NCBI GenBank assembly: GCA_027475525.1
Contig: JAMWFC010000081.1
Span: forward strand, 124,001 to 188,000
DNA length: 64,000 bases
Origin: Macrolepiota albuminosa
Lineage: Eukaryota > Basidiomycota > Agaricomycetes > Agaricales > Agaricaceae
Direction: 5' to 3'
The position numbers and the translations under genes are program-made. Below are positions 12,378 to 24,392 of this stretch, one piece after another (the first letter of the stretch is position 1; each line of letters opens with the position of its first letter). Below the pieces are notes generated by a model that ran no database searches, was not told the DNA's origin, and saw only the letters and a list, made by a program, of their open reading frames with translations.

Positions 12378-13475
12378 GATACAAACTAACAGCGAGGTTA
12401 CACAGAATCTTTGTGACCGCCTAATCTCGGTATAACTTTGTATATTCAACCGCCTCAAGCCACCTTCCACGACTCGAGCGTAACGTGGATAGAACATGAG
12501 GGTTACCACCTTGACGACTGATTGTACTGGGGTTTATAGCGCGACTACACAGCGAAAAGATAAAGTAATTACTTCACTCATTTGTAAATCGGATATGGTT
12601 TCCTCAATAAAGACTTCGAATGAAGAATAACAGTCGTATTCAATGTGATATCTCCTACAAACAATCCGCATTCCATCTATGCTTCCTTTGCCTTTCTTCG
12701 AGCAGCTGTAGGGCGAGATTTATAGTTGAATCCGTCAAAGGAATCCCACTGTGCATGCTCGTCAGTCGTGAGATACCACATCGGAGGACCCTCAACACCA
12801 AGTATCTCTTTAAGCTTCTTTGCCGCATCAGGTGGAATGCAGCGCGAGGAATAGTTATCACGCAATGTTGCCACTCGCGAATAACGATCACCCGGCAGAC
12901 CATGCACTTTCATGACAGTAACCCCCCACCCAATTGCACGCGACAATGCGTTTTCCAAGTCAAAGATGACGGCAACAAAGAAGTCATCTGGGATAGGAGA
13001 CTCTTCGGATGTCTTCAAGACTTCTTTATATTTGCTTCTATCAACCCTGGGCAGCACCTGTTTTTCCCAATGCTCAACTATCCGACTTGGAGGCACATGA
13101 AACCCAAAATATAAGACAGGTGGCCAACGATTGTCGGGTGCAAATTTACGATAGAGGAAGGTAGGTAATCTCTCAAAGGGTTCGAAACCTTCAAGTATAT
13201 GCAAGGACTAGACATTCAAAGAAATCAATATCCCTCACCACTTCAAAACCAAAACATCCTGACCTTTATGTAACCAAGTGGACGAGGTCGTATAACAGCT
13301 CCATTCTGAAATTTCTTAATTTCAGCGGCTGTGGGAACTCTGCGATCAGCCTTTGTGGCTTGAGAATCAGGTGGATTTGACATCGTAAGAATTGTGGGGC
13401 ACGTACATTTGTCGTTCGATTATATATACCGAATATTTCAACCTAATACGGCCACACACAGACCAATATAATAAA
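12378..13475. repeat. Segmental duplication, copy B
   Basis: Counterpart of 4845-6108. It carries the second copy of the two-exon hypothetical gene with its 3' flank and the CAACCTAATACGGCCACAC motif upstream. It lacks the roughly 180-bp stretch found in copy A between TACACA-ACGAAA and the AATAAAGT segment. The copies are direct repeats about 7.4 kb apart with a mobile-element island between them. Confidence 0.85.
12677..13383 (-). CDS. Conserved hypothetical protein, paralogue B
   Basis: Second copy of the gene at 5316-6025, with the same structure: exons 13383-13264 and 13207-12677 and a 56-nt intron, giving 216 residues. It starts MSNPPDSQ and ends AARRKAKEA. It is one codon shorter than paralogue A (the DFF/VL indel) and has scattered substitutions, several in the middle (GVTVMKVHGLPGD against RTTVLQVHGLPGD). 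No stop or splice defect is present in either copy, so both could be expressed. Function unknown; the conserved GPPMWYL and PPDAAxKLKEILG segments would be the best handles for a profile search. Confidence 0.75.
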
Positions 13476-13956
13476 ACAAAAACTGCTGGTTGAACGTTGC
13501 CATTATCTCAGTATGTAATTGTCCCTACAGGAAATTGTTGTATAGGGCGAGAGCTCGGTTAGAATGTTGGAACGAACCGAAATCGTTCCAATGCGAAACA
13601 ATTGTATTTGCCTTGGACAATGGAATTGGTTGTTTGTTTTGTGCGGCGGTCGGCCAGTTCTGAGACCACAAAGCCCAATTCTCTTGATGTCCTTTATTCT
13701 TTTTTATGTTCTAGATTGTGGATGCTTCATTATTATCCTTGATCGAACAATGTCTTGTTTGAATTATCCTTGTCAACCTGATTTGTTGTCATGAGCCACT
13801 GAACTGTTGTTGCTCTCGAGCGTTGTCAGGCTCCTTCGGAAAAGGGATATTCTATAGCGATATATAAGTGGCATGCAACTACATCTACGCTGTATAAACT
13901 CTTTCTATTGAATTCTTGATCACTACTGAACATCCTTTATATTTCGCTCTATCTTC
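13476..13956. other. Intergenic, probable promoter of the 13957 gene
   Basis: No gene seen. TATATAAGT at 13861-13869 lies about 95 bp upstream of the ATG at 13957 and is a plausible TATA box. Confidence 0.4.
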
Positions 13957-14959
13957 ATGTCGAACTTCCAGGAAGGCCTGATGGAGACAGTGAAAAATCT
14001 CTTCCAAAAAATCTATGATGATGACGAGGTTAATCTCGAGTATCGTTACTATGAGGTCTGGAATATGGTGCTTGTGGAAATGATAAGATCATTGGACCTT
14101 GATGTTACTTACAATATCACTGTATCGCCGCAATGGGATCTGATACGAGAGGTCCTGATCAGTATGTTGGCTTTCTTCTCTAATTCTGCAGACTTAAAAC
14201 ATACGTATCTTTCCAACAGAACCTATCAACTCGTACCCTCACCGGAGGGCAACTGAGAGCAGATCCGGAGATAGCAAATCAGACAGCCAAGCAGCTGCTG
14301 AGAATTATCTCGCCAATCTAAGTACAGAAGTGGAACTCGATGGTCTTACAGAAAGCGAACAAGAATACGACTTTCAGCAGGAAGACGCTAATGACTCTGA
14401 TGGTCACAACACTACCGAATCTGATGCCCACAACACCACCGAATCTGATGATGAGGGAAAACTGGGGACAGAGTTACGAAGGCCCGACTTTATCTTGTTT
14501 TGTATTTCAGCGGCCCTTCGCAGAGTAATTCTGATAGTCGAGGTGAAACCAGGACCACAGGTGACAGATACGTCATCTGAGAAGGTCAGTCGCCAGGCAA
14601 AGATTCAAGCAGGCTTTGCATTCGATATATGGCCCCAAGAGAGCATTGTATATTCACTGATGTTAGTTGGGCGGATGTTCCGCCTGAAAAAGTTCATAAG
14701 AACTGAGGTGCCCCTTCCCCAACACAAAGTGGGCCGATCTGACATGGAATCCTATAAACCTACCAAACACTTCGTTTCCCCGGAAAATTTGGCTGCATGG
14801 CAGAATGTTTTTGATGAAGAACTTGTCACGAACCAAAGTGGCGGACAAACAATCACGACTTTTTTGGAGATGAGACGCTTCTCGCAAGGATTCAAGGAGG
14901 CAATGAACGAAGTCATGAATCACCATGGTTTGGGCAGCGTGCGATGGGGAAATTGTTAA
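13957..14959 (+). CDS. Hypothetical protein with PD-(D/E)XK-like motif
   Basis: Exons 13957-14161 and 14220-14959, with a 58-nt intron (GTATGT...CCAACAG), give 314 residues. The N-terminus is acidic and helical (GLMETVKNLF onward). A low-complexity acidic linker follows, with a duplicated NTTESDxHNTTESD unit near residues 130-145. The C-terminal half contains RPDF, then 13 residues on ILIVEVKPGP, then a helix with QAKIQAGFAFD. The order PD, (D/E)xK after a hydrophobic strand, then a Gln-bearing helix is the signature of the PD-(D/E)XK nuclease fold, so a nuclease-like domain is plausible. This is a motif-level inference; expression and activity are unknown. Neighbouring genes give no clue. 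Confidence 0.7.
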
Positions 14960-15224
14960 TTGCATTAGATGTGGTACAAACGTATTCTGGAATGAAAAAA
15001 AACCTTGGAACAAAAAGCATATACACGCCATCCGCCGAGTAAATAATCATGCTGTTGATGAATGAGCGATTGGCAAGGTTAATGGTTTGACTGTTATCAG
15101 GATACCAAAATTGAAAGAAGTGCAGCCATGATAGTGGTCGTTTCGTTTGAAGGAGACGTAACGTTATTATGTGTTTGGTTCAGGCCACGAGTCTTCCACA
15201 CTCCTTTGTAACGGTCACCTCAAC
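14960..15224. other. Short intergenic spacer
   Basis: No features beyond the probable leader of the 15225 gene. Confidence 0.3.
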
Positions 15225-16431
15225 ATGGCCACCCTCAACATATCTAATTCGCCAATCACACAAGTGTCGCAGCATGCAGTGCCCGCTCATACCAATCTAC
15301 AACCGCAGCTATTGACGAGGTTGTTATTAGATCTGCGTGGCAGGCGCTTTGAAGTAGACCGAGAAACAATTATGAACCTGCCCGAATCCGTTCTTCTATG
15401 CCTATTTCCGAATGGGCTTGTTCTGAGCCGCCAGAGTGTTGCTTTGTCTGATGGTGGCGAAAATGAGGAGGACGAGGAGGTGTATGGTGTTGACGTGAGT
15501 ATCTTACGTCGGCCGATTTGTCAGGTCAAGTGGTCGAACAATCTCTAAATGACAGTTTTACTCTAGTTCGACCCGGATTGCTTTCAATATGTCCTCACTT
15601 TCTTCAGGACCGCATCAGAGACTTTCTATGGTACTGCTACATCTCCGGGCCTAATTGCTGCTCAACAACATTTACTTGATGGTCCGCCAAATGATTTCAG
15701 TCCAGCTACTCCGCAAAACCCCCTGCTTTCTAAACAAGCTATCATTGTTTTACGGGAGGAGTTGGAATACTTTTCTATACCTTTGAAGGATGGCGACGCC
15801 GCGACAGACCAAAACGGAATTGCGAATGATATACTCCTCAATATCAAAAGACGATCAGGAGACTATCTCATGGAGAAGCGAAATATATTCACGGCTCTCC
15901 AACGAAACGTAAATAAGGAAAACAACGTTGCAGAGCAACATCTTATAGATATGTTATGCATGAGGTATAGTACCGATTTCCCCGGCTTGTTCACTGACTG
16001 AACAATCGTATAGTGGGTTTGACCGCGATGACGAATGGGGATTCCGTGCGCTAGAGCCCTCACGGTGCTGCATATCTTCCATTGCGCTCGTGTTGCTTAA
16101 GACTGGGATAATGCACTACCCAAATGGAGAGAAGCCAGTGGAGGTTGATTATCCTCAGATGGCCACCGCGCAAAAGTTACTTTTGTTCTGGAGAAAACCT
16201 GCCGTAAGTCACGTTTTTTGAATTTAGTGGATTGTCTTTTGTCCTTTGCTAATGCTCTGTCCAGCGAAAATGCTGGTGGGATGGAATCGACGTTGAATTA
16301 CCAGCTACCAGCGACTCACCAATGAAGACCGTCAAACTTTGGGCTCGTCGAGTTTGGACGTTGGAATTAAGTTTGGTAAGATCCGTCACCCATGATCTGT
16401 ATGTCGTTCGACTCACAACGTTCAGGTTTAA
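15225..16431 (+). CDS. Whi2-like BTB/POZ-fold protein
   Basis: Likely homologue of yeast Whi2, a KCTD/BTB-like factor that works with Psr-type phosphatases in general stress and nutrient signalling. Exons 15225-15494, 15567-15964, 16014-16203, 16265-16375 and 16426-16431 give 324 residues. The BTB-type strand-helix core reads LLLDLRGRRFEVDRETIMN, then LPESVLLCLFPNGLVLS, then FDPDCFQYVLTFFRTA after the first intron. The C-terminus carries WWDGIDVELP and LWARRVWTLELSL. The final intron (16376-16425) leaves a last exon of only Val plus stop; without splicing the frame runs about 53 codons further. I prefer the spliced end because family members tend to finish just after the LEL motif. The start is the ATG at 15225 (MATLNIS), not the in-frame ATG at 15171. 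Confidence 0.75.
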
Positions 16432-17008
16432 CCAGGAAACGCTTTCATTCTGGACTTTCGTTCTCTCTGGTAATACCTATTCATGGATACCCATCCTATC
16501 GACCGCTTTATACGCACGCATGCGCGGGCGGTAATTTCTCCTTGGCGATTTGTCATGGAGTGCCTGTCTTTGGCCACCTGGCTGCGGGGCAACCTTTGTT
16601 ATGCCATGCCTAGCGATTGTTACTTCCATACCCTACAAGCAACTACTTACATCTCATTTACGATTATCTATCATATCAGAAACCATACCCCTGATCTCTC
16701 CTTGCATGTCTGGTTATTCCATACCATCAGATACCTGACTGACGAGCTCTGACGGATGAAACAAAAGATCGGTTGTTGGCAGTGTCTGATGGATATATAT
16801 CCTTTTGGAAATGGACCAGTGTCATTATCGCGACCATTAGAGTGGCGGCTCCATCCTTCCACCGGCGCCTTTCACCTTTCATTTAAACCAGAGCTACCTC
16901 ACGGACATCGTGAGGCAAGATTGATAAATCGTCATCGGGTACCAGTCGCCAAGCTCGGCTTTTAAGTGCCTATCCCCAACCTCGGAGTCCTTACGGAGTT
17001 GACCCCCT
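16432..17008. other. Intergenic, nothing recognised
   Basis: Several overlapping short open frames but no coding character or family match. Confidence 0.4.
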
Positions 17009-19075
17009 ATGGCCTCGGTTGCTGGATCGCATACTTCCACAAAATCCAAGTCGTCTAACCATGACAGACCTCGCTCACAAATGCGTCGCACTCCAGATGG
17101 CACAGAAAATCTCGCAGTGAATACCGGCGGCCTCCATCTGGAGACAAGGCAACCACGTCCCGAGTTTCCTGCAGAGATGTTGCCGGTTAAGCTGGGAAAT
17201 CGCACTCGACGTTCGCGCTGCCCACCGGATTTCCTGCTTGAGATGTCTGCGCGTGACTCCTCGGCATTCCTCGAGAAACATGGCAAGAAGCTGAAGATCA
17301 TCACGGGTCCGAAGGCCGTTACGTTTTACAGGATGTTCCTTGGGTATGTCATTGATGCTTTGTGATGACTCAATGTTTAGTGTGGTCTTGCAGAGGGAGC
17401 AGCTTTGCGGAGATTCTAGGCGAAATGGAAGACGTCGCTCAAGGGGTGCTCCGACCCTGTGTCGTCTTCGCTGTGGCTGTTGAAGACGCCGGAAGAAACT
17501 ATATTGATTACTACGCGACATGGCCCAAGTTAGAGGTGCGCCCGGTGTCGTTCAAGGATAATCCGGTTGAACTTATAACACACTGCAGAGCGCCCGCAGC
17601 CCTGTAGAGGCAAAACAACTGAAGTATCTTCATTCTCAGTTTCGCAAGACTGCGAGAGCTTTGGACACTGAATTCAAACGAGCAAGTATCTATGGTGTTA
17701 CAGAACCCATTATTCCAGAGAAAAAAATAGACGAGTTGCAAAAACTATCGATCGCCCAAGAACCGATGACTGCGAAAGCACGTCTTCCTAACATTGCTCT
17801 TCCGCCTCAAGATATGCAAGTCAACGGTCAGAATCCGACTCCGGCGTATGTTCTGATGCTGGACCCATTTTGCGTGTCTGATATTATACCAAAGATCGGC
17901 CACAGACAGTGTCATGTCCCTCCCATATCTCGATTTCATCAGGAATGTTCCAATTGGACATCGAAGTAAGCACCTCGACCCATACATCAATCGCGGTTTC
18001 GTTCGTTAACATATGTTACTCCAGTTCCCTTGAGAGTTACCAATCCTGACAGGCTCTCCACGTATGCACTGCGATTTCTTCGTCCTTCACTGTCTTCTCA
18101 CTTTCCTTCAAGTATATCCCCATCGTCTGTGGCTTCTCCTAAAGCTCCCATTCAAGATTCTCAGCAACCTGTAATTACCTCTGCCGCCGAAAATAACCCC
18201 GATTGTAAGCAAGTTGTCTATGCTTTAGAGTGTCATCCGACTTGATGATCAGATTTCGCAACTCCCACACCATTCTCGACTCCCGCTCCGACTGAGAAAC
18301 TCTTGAAACCTGAGGCTGTCAAAAGAAGCAACAGCAGTACACGGTAATTTCGTTCGACTTGGACTGAAAACACCTTTGTATTCACGAAAGTCCATTCAGA
18401 TCATCGCGTTCTAAGGATTCGGCTATGTCTTCTGCGGCCAGCACAAGCACATTTTCCAAGAAAACCCATCGAGAGAACCATAAAGTTAAGGAGATGCCTA
18501 ACTTTCTTATGATCTTTCTCGATGGAAAGATTGAAAAGGAACCAAGAACGTGGCATGGGTATGTCTCCATATGCTATTGCCGCTCTCCTTTGCGTCAAAC
18601 AGTCTAATCCTCTAGGCTTGAGCGTCAAAATTCGAGATCAACACCTCAATCCACCAGTCGCGTGTCTCTCTGGGATGGTCCCCTTGCTCGCGAGTCCGGC
18701 CGCCAGTTTGTCTATCCACCACGACCAGATGGCGAGGAGTCATCCGAGGAAGAGGAAGACTTCGATAATTCTCCGTTAATTCCCCCGCTTCCTTCCTTCA
18801 TCATGGTTGCACGTTCCAGTTCTGAGCCCCGCTACCCTCCCTCTGCGATGCCTCCAAACATACAAGGATATGGATTGCCTGTCTCCCTCGGTGGGTCCCC
18901 TATTGGGTCTTTCGCAGACCTTGCCTATGGGTCGAGTCCACTACCTCCACCAGCTCCAGTCTTATATCCACCCTCACCATATGCACCAGGAACATATGCG
19001 TCTCCCTATCATCCTCCTACTGTGCTACCGATGCAACCCCTGTCTGGATCTGCGCATCCGCCAACATTTCAGTAA
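17009..19075 (+). CDS. Large Pro/Ser-rich protein of unknown function
   Basis: Eight exons join in frame: 17009-17343, 17394-17535, 17589-17845, 17910-17965, 18025-18204, 18253-18343, 18400-18558 and 18616-19075, giving 559 residues. The N-terminus is basic and Ser-rich. A more ordered segment follows (LGGSSFAEILGEMEDVAQGV, VVFAVAVEDAGRNYIDYYATWP), then a conserved-looking stretch SLPYLDFIRNVPIGHR. After that come Ser/Thr/Pro-rich disordered regions and a short block MPNFLMIFLDGKIEKEP. The C-terminus is Pro/Tyr-rich (PPPAPVLYPPSPYAPGTYAS). There is no membrane segment or signal peptide. The splice solution is strong because every junction keeps frame and has a canonical donor. I recognise no family; the Pro/Tyr tail resembles those of RNA-binding or scaffold proteins, which is speculation. 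Confidence 0.72.
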
Positions 19076-19501
19076 ATCGTATACCATCATTGACGACTAT
19101 CATTTTCTCGTCATCTTTTATTATCCATTCGTCCAGAATTCTGCCTAAGCGGACAATGTTTTATTCATAGATGCGAACCAGAACGACCCAAAGTTAAGCT
19201 AGCCTTCTGAAAAAGGATGTATCACATTGTATTTTACTATCTATTTCGTGGTTGTTGTATCATACTAGCATGTTTCCTCTGGTTCCTTCCTCCATGATAG
19301 GGTGGTTTGATTACTATACACACAGTTTCTGATCAATTGGTTAATTACATTCCCTCCTCCAATATAGAACTCTATTCCTTCTGGAAAAGACACTTGTTAG
19401 TCCCTAACACATTGCTCGAGGAAAAGGACGACGAATTATCACCGACGGAAGATATCCCATGCAATGAGATATAGGCAGATTGTTTTCAATCTCTAGAAGC
19501 T
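19076..19501. other. Intergenic between convergent genes
   Basis: The 3' flanks of the 17009 gene and of LTO1 face each other here. No gene seen. Confidence 0.4.
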
Positions 19502-20143
19502 TCAGAAATCGAATGCATGGCCATTCACTGCTCTCTGAGCTCCATTGCCGACTTTCCATACCATAGCTTTTTCCGGACGATCATCCATGGGCTCAGAAAC
19601 CGTCGCATCCGCAGTCCCATCGCGCTCTTGTGATCTATCGGAGTACCGCAGACTCGGTCGAACACCGAGCGTAGAGCAAAGGACTTTATATCGCGAACGA
19701 ATTTGGCGAAAGAGTTTCGGATAATCTGTGTCATTGGTGTCAGATGGGTTGGTCATTGGAAACTGGGAAATCAGATCAAGCAGTCGTTGAGTATGGTTCG
19801 TCGCACGACTAATGATGAGGATAACTTTCAGTTACAGTTGTTGTTGATAGGAACTAGAACGTACTCGTCGGCTCGATTCTGTTTCTCGTATATCGCCTTC
19901 CACATCAGTGCAAATCCTTCGTAAAACCCGAGTTCTTCCCACATTTCAAACCCTTTCGCACGTCCAAGCGCCCGCCCTTCAATAAGGCCATGAATTTTAC
20001 CATGTGCGAAGCCATCCTCGTAGCCTGTTTCATAGAAGCTGAAGACAAGGGATGAGATGGAAAAGCTTTAGTAGGGATGTCAGAGCGTATACGGACGTTT
20101 GTTCAAGATGTACCAGAGATTCGAGATCGAATTCTACATCCAT
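19502..20143 (-). CDS. LTO1: LTO1/ORAOV1 homologue (Yae1-type repeat protein)
   Basis: Lto1 partners with Yae1 as adaptor that delivers the cytosolic iron-sulphur assembly machinery to the ribosome-recycling ATPase Rli1/ABCE1. Exons 20143-20097, 20038-19865 and 19808-19502 give 175 residues. After MDVEFDLESLVHLEQ the exon junction creates TFYETGYEDGFAHGKIHG, followed by LIEGRALGRAKGFEMWEELG and FYEGFA. This is the Gly-every-four-residues helical repeat that defines the Yae1/Lto1 N-terminal domain. A C-terminal helix (QRLLDLISQFP, RSRYKVLCSTLGV) also fits Lto1. Intron 1 uses a GTCCGT donor, required by the frame; intron 2 uses GTACGT. The acidic tail after position 120 is variable in the family. 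Confidence 0.85.
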
Positions 20144-21489
20144 AATGGAGAAAGTAAACTCCCTGAGCCTGATCAATTGATTGAGGTAAGATGAGAGTTG
20201 ATTCAACTCCCATAAAGGGACAGAAAGAAGCTTTCGAAATTCAAGCCTTCAAAGCCTCAAGCTTCAAGCTTCAAACTTATTACATATTCTCTTGAGAACT
20301 CATAGTGACCGTCATAAGAACTCATGAGCCTCATCAAAATGATTAGTTATGAGTCTACTTTATTATGATATGGGATTCAAAGTTACTTAACCTTAATACA
20401 CGTAATCCAAAAAAATAGGTAATGATCGATCATTAATAGATATGATACGGCCAATTAGTCTTTAACCCTCCTCAAAAAAACAAAGAAACACCTGCCTTGA
20501 CGAGCAAAAAGTGGCTGATAGCGGACACAAAGTTAGCTGATAACTTGGCATTACGGCTAGCAACGATCTGTGTGTCCAAGTCGGAATTGTGATAAGTCAT
20601 CAATACTGAATCTGTGCAGAAATCCCAGATAAGAACTCACCGCGCGTGATAAAGGTTTGTGGACGTACTTTATCGCGCCTCGTGAACGCACTGGCAGGAC
20701 GTAGGCAGAGCAACCCTGATGACGTCAAAGAAAGAAATCATCAGAGTCTGAACTATTACTATCACGCCCCTACAGCTCGGACCCCCTTCAGTCGAACGTC
20801 ACAGACATGTCACATCTTAATCAGAGGGCCATTCAAAGTCCGCTTGGACACAGAGTGAGAATTCAGTCAGCGAAAGATTGAAACTCCGCTCTGCCATGAA
20901 ACGGCAAGCGTGACAGACCATTGACGACGAAGTCTCAACAACAAGGCCCCATCCTCAACTTGTACCAAGTTGGAACTGTCTAAGATATTGTAAATACATT
21001 TCTCCAACAAATTACTAGTGCTAAAGGTCCTGTTGTGGAGGATTTTACTTTGTCCGACTGAAGGGGGAGCTACAGGGGTGTGATAGTATAGCGTATACAC
21101 GTAGAAATGCGGAGAAATAAACTTAACCGGCGGTCCAGGTGATGATAATAGTATCGACAGTTCCGCTTCTTTTCCCAGTGGGAGCACGACTTTTGTAGAT
21201 GATCACCAGGCTCATGAGTTCCACACTGCGGCATAGATATGTACTACAATGGCGACAGAATCACAGGGATAGCTAACGGGCAATTGACAGTGACCAGTGA
21301 CCAGACGGGCGTCGATACCAGAGGTTGTGTTCGCTATGGGGTCACCTGATATCGCGTGTCGTTTGACAACAGAGCTTCCTATCTTCCTATCATAGTTATC
21401 GCGTAAACGGCCATCCGATGATCACTCTTGAATAACTATAAATCCCACCCAACTCTGAGTCCATTAGCCTAACTCCCTCGAACTCCCAC
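20144..21489. other. Intergenic, 1.3 kb, no gene recognised
   Basis: About 20240-20460 is AT-rich, with short direct repeats (AAGCCTTCAAAGCCTCAAGCTTCAAGCTTC). The 20650-21190 stretch has short open frames on both strands without coding character. The last roughly 100 bp are the probable promoter of the first amine oxidase. Confidence 0.4.
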
Positions 21490-24392
21490 ATGTCTACTGT
21501 CCTTAGTACCGTCACCGCTGTACAATCCGCCGTCAAGGAAATTCCCGTTGCCTTTAAGCATCCGTTAGATCCTTTGACCCCCGATGAGGTAGTTTTGCTT
21601 GATGTAGATATTGGGGATGACTTATACAATTGTCGAACAGATAACCGCAGTTTCCCTTGCTATACGGCAATATATTGTAAAGAAGACCGACATTAAAGCG
21701 ATCAAGTTCATAACCCTGTATCTGCTTCCTCCACCGAAGAAGGTTGTACTCGCCCACCTGGGAATCCCCACAAGCCCCGGCGCCAAACCTGAGGCACCGG
21801 CACCTATCATTCGTCAAGCAGAATCTGATGTGCGTCAAAACTAACTTTCAAACCTGGTCAATCCCATGACGGGATCTTATCTTAATTGATTTTCTATCTA
21901 ATCATTCATCATGATCCATTATCCAGTTCGTGGACGTGACCACCGGGTAAGTACAGAAATTTACAAAATCGTGCAATTCCTTTCTGTCATTGACCTTGAA
22001 GCCTCAAAGAAATTCATATAATACCGTCCTATCTTATCGTGGCTCCGAATGGCAGATCGACACGTTCGACAAGCTGCCTGAGACCCAGCATGCACAAATT
22101 TCTCCTGAGGAACTCATTGCAGCTGAGGATGTGGTAAGGAACGATCCTGTGGTCCAAAAATTGGCTGCAGACGTAGGTGAGTCTTTTTTATTCTACCATA
22201 TAAATCTCATTGTTGATCATCTCTTCCTTTAGGTGTCGCTCCTCATCAAATATTTTGCGATGGTTGGACCATCGGATATGACGAGCGTTTCCCCGCACAA
22301 CGCAGGGTTCAACAGGCGCTCACTTACGCCAGACTATTTGACCACGATAATATCTACGCTCACCCTTTGGTGAGTGTAATATGGTTCGGTAATATAGATA
22401 ATTGCTCAACGTGTTGTAGGATTTCATTCCTGTCCTCGATGCCAACACGGAGGAAGTCATACATATTGGTACGTCATTATTTTATTTTTCCTACTCCAAC
22501 CTCATTGTTCCCTAGATTTCCCACCCACGTACAAAAACACAGCAAACGGACCGACCCTCTCTACTTCCTCCACGGTTCCCCCCGCACTCTTAAATGCTGA
22601 AGAGGCGCTGGCGCACTCCAACCGTGAGCGAATTCACCCTCCTCTTGCCAGACAGAACTTTCTCCCCGACTTGATGGCTGAGGATAATAAGGACTTCAAG
22701 CTTCGCGATGACATTAAGCCTCTTCATATTGTTCAACCTGAGGGAGTCTCTTTCAAAATGGATGGCCACCAGTTGGAATGGCAGAATTGGAAGATGCACA
22801 TTTGTATGTCCGATCTTTCTCTATCAGACCTATTTCTTCGTGGTAATACATCTGCAACAGCGTTTACCCAGAGAGAGGGTATTGCCCTGTCCACTATCAC
22901 CTATAACGATCATGGCGAAATTCGGCCCATTATCTACCGCCTTTCCTTGGCTGAGATGGTTGTTCCTTATGGTGCACCCGAGTATCCGCATCCCAGAAAA
23001 TTTGCCTTTGATTCGTAAGTTATATACAAGTACTCAAGGGTTTGCTTCCATTGACTATGCATTGGAGTGGCGAATACGGTATGGGTACCATGGCTAACGA
23101 GCTTTCCCTCGGCTGCGATTGTCTTGGCCAAATCCATTATCTTGTTAGTGCAGGACACATCTATAATATCCTTCTTTAGCTAATAATTATCAAAGCCTGG
23201 CACGTATGTCAGTAATAACGGAAGTGCTGCCATTATCAAGAATGTCATCTGCATCCATGAAGAGGATGCTGGTGTTCTATGGAAGCACACTGACTACCGC
23301 CCTGGTGGACGATCCCAGACTGTCCGTCGTCGTAGATTAGTCGTCAGCATGGTTTGCACATTAGCCAACTACGGTACGCCTCATGGATCCTTCGTCTTGT
23401 CAGATTTGTTTCATCTTCGCCTCCAGAATATATCTGGAACTACCACTTCTACCAAGACGGCAGCATCGAGTTCGAGATCCGTCTCACTGGTATCTTGAAC
23501 GTCTACGTCGCTGACAAAGACGAAAGTAGCCCATACGGCACCATCGTCGCACCTGGTATTAACGCCCAGAACCACCAACACCTGTTCTCCGTCCGCATTG
23601 ACCCTATGATTGACGGTCTTTCCAACTCTATTGTCGAATCCGATACAATCCCCCTCCCCGACGCTCCCACCGGTTCAGCTGCCAACTTTGCTGGCAATGC
23701 TTTCTTGTCAAAGGAGACAGTTCTCGCTACAGAAGCTGGCCGCCCGTTTGATTGGGCCAAGGAACGCCGCTGGAAAATAATCAACAGCGCCAGGAAGCAT
23801 CACTCGAGTGGCAAGAGCGTCGGGTATAGCATTGGCATGAAGGGCGGTGCCACGCCTATAATGGCGCGCCCGGATAGTTGGGCGGCAAAGCGTGCTGCGT
23901 TCGTAACGAATGCCCTGTGGGTATGCCGCGACGTTGAGGGGCCGAAGGGTAGCAGGATGTGGCCGGCTGGCAAGTATGTCCCACAAACGAGGGTGGAGCC
24001 TGAAGATTCCATTGGAAAGTGGGTCCAGGGCAGACAGAACGCTGATAATGAAGATATTCTAGTGTATGTGACAGTTGGTGCGTATCTTGTCTCTTTCTCT
24101 TTTTTGAAAGCTACAAATCTTGTTGACGTCTGATGCATAGGTACCACGCACATTCCTAGACCTGAGGACTGGCCTGTGTATGTTCATTTGTCTATACAGG
24201 GGGTGCTTGATACTGATCTTGGACACTTACAGCATGCCGGTCGAGCATTTGAGTGTTACGCTCAAGCCAAATTCGTTCTTTAAGGCGAACCCGAGTATGG
24301 ATGTCCCTGGAACGTATGACCTGAAGAGTGTACCTGCGTTCTCTCATGAGGTGAACGATTGTTGCTCCAATGGTGCACATGGCTGTCAATGA
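21490..24392 (+). CDS. Copper amine oxidase 1 (TPQ enzyme)
   Basis: Oxidises primary amines to aldehydes with release of ammonia and H2O2, typically for amine-nitrogen use. Thirteen exons: 21490-21588, 21641-21829, 21927-21946 (20 nt), 22010-22176, 22233-22369, 22420-22468, 22516-22803, 22861-23014, 23068-23143, 23196-23373, 23427-24077, 24141-24177 and 24233-24392, giving 734 residues. N-terminal N2/N3 domains (HPLDPLTPDE, DGWTIGYDERFPAQRR) precede the catalytic domain. That carries the FDSGEYGMG motif with the presumed catalytic-base Asp, IHEEDAGVLWKHTDYR, the topaquinone site LANYEYIW (Tyr created across an intron), the copper-binding NHQHLFSVR pair and the third His in MPVEHLSV. There is no signal peptide, so it is probably cytosolic or peroxisomal; the C-terminus (HGCQ) is not a clear PTS1. 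It is the tandem paralogue of the 24960-27810 gene, with conserved intron positions. Confidence 0.93.
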
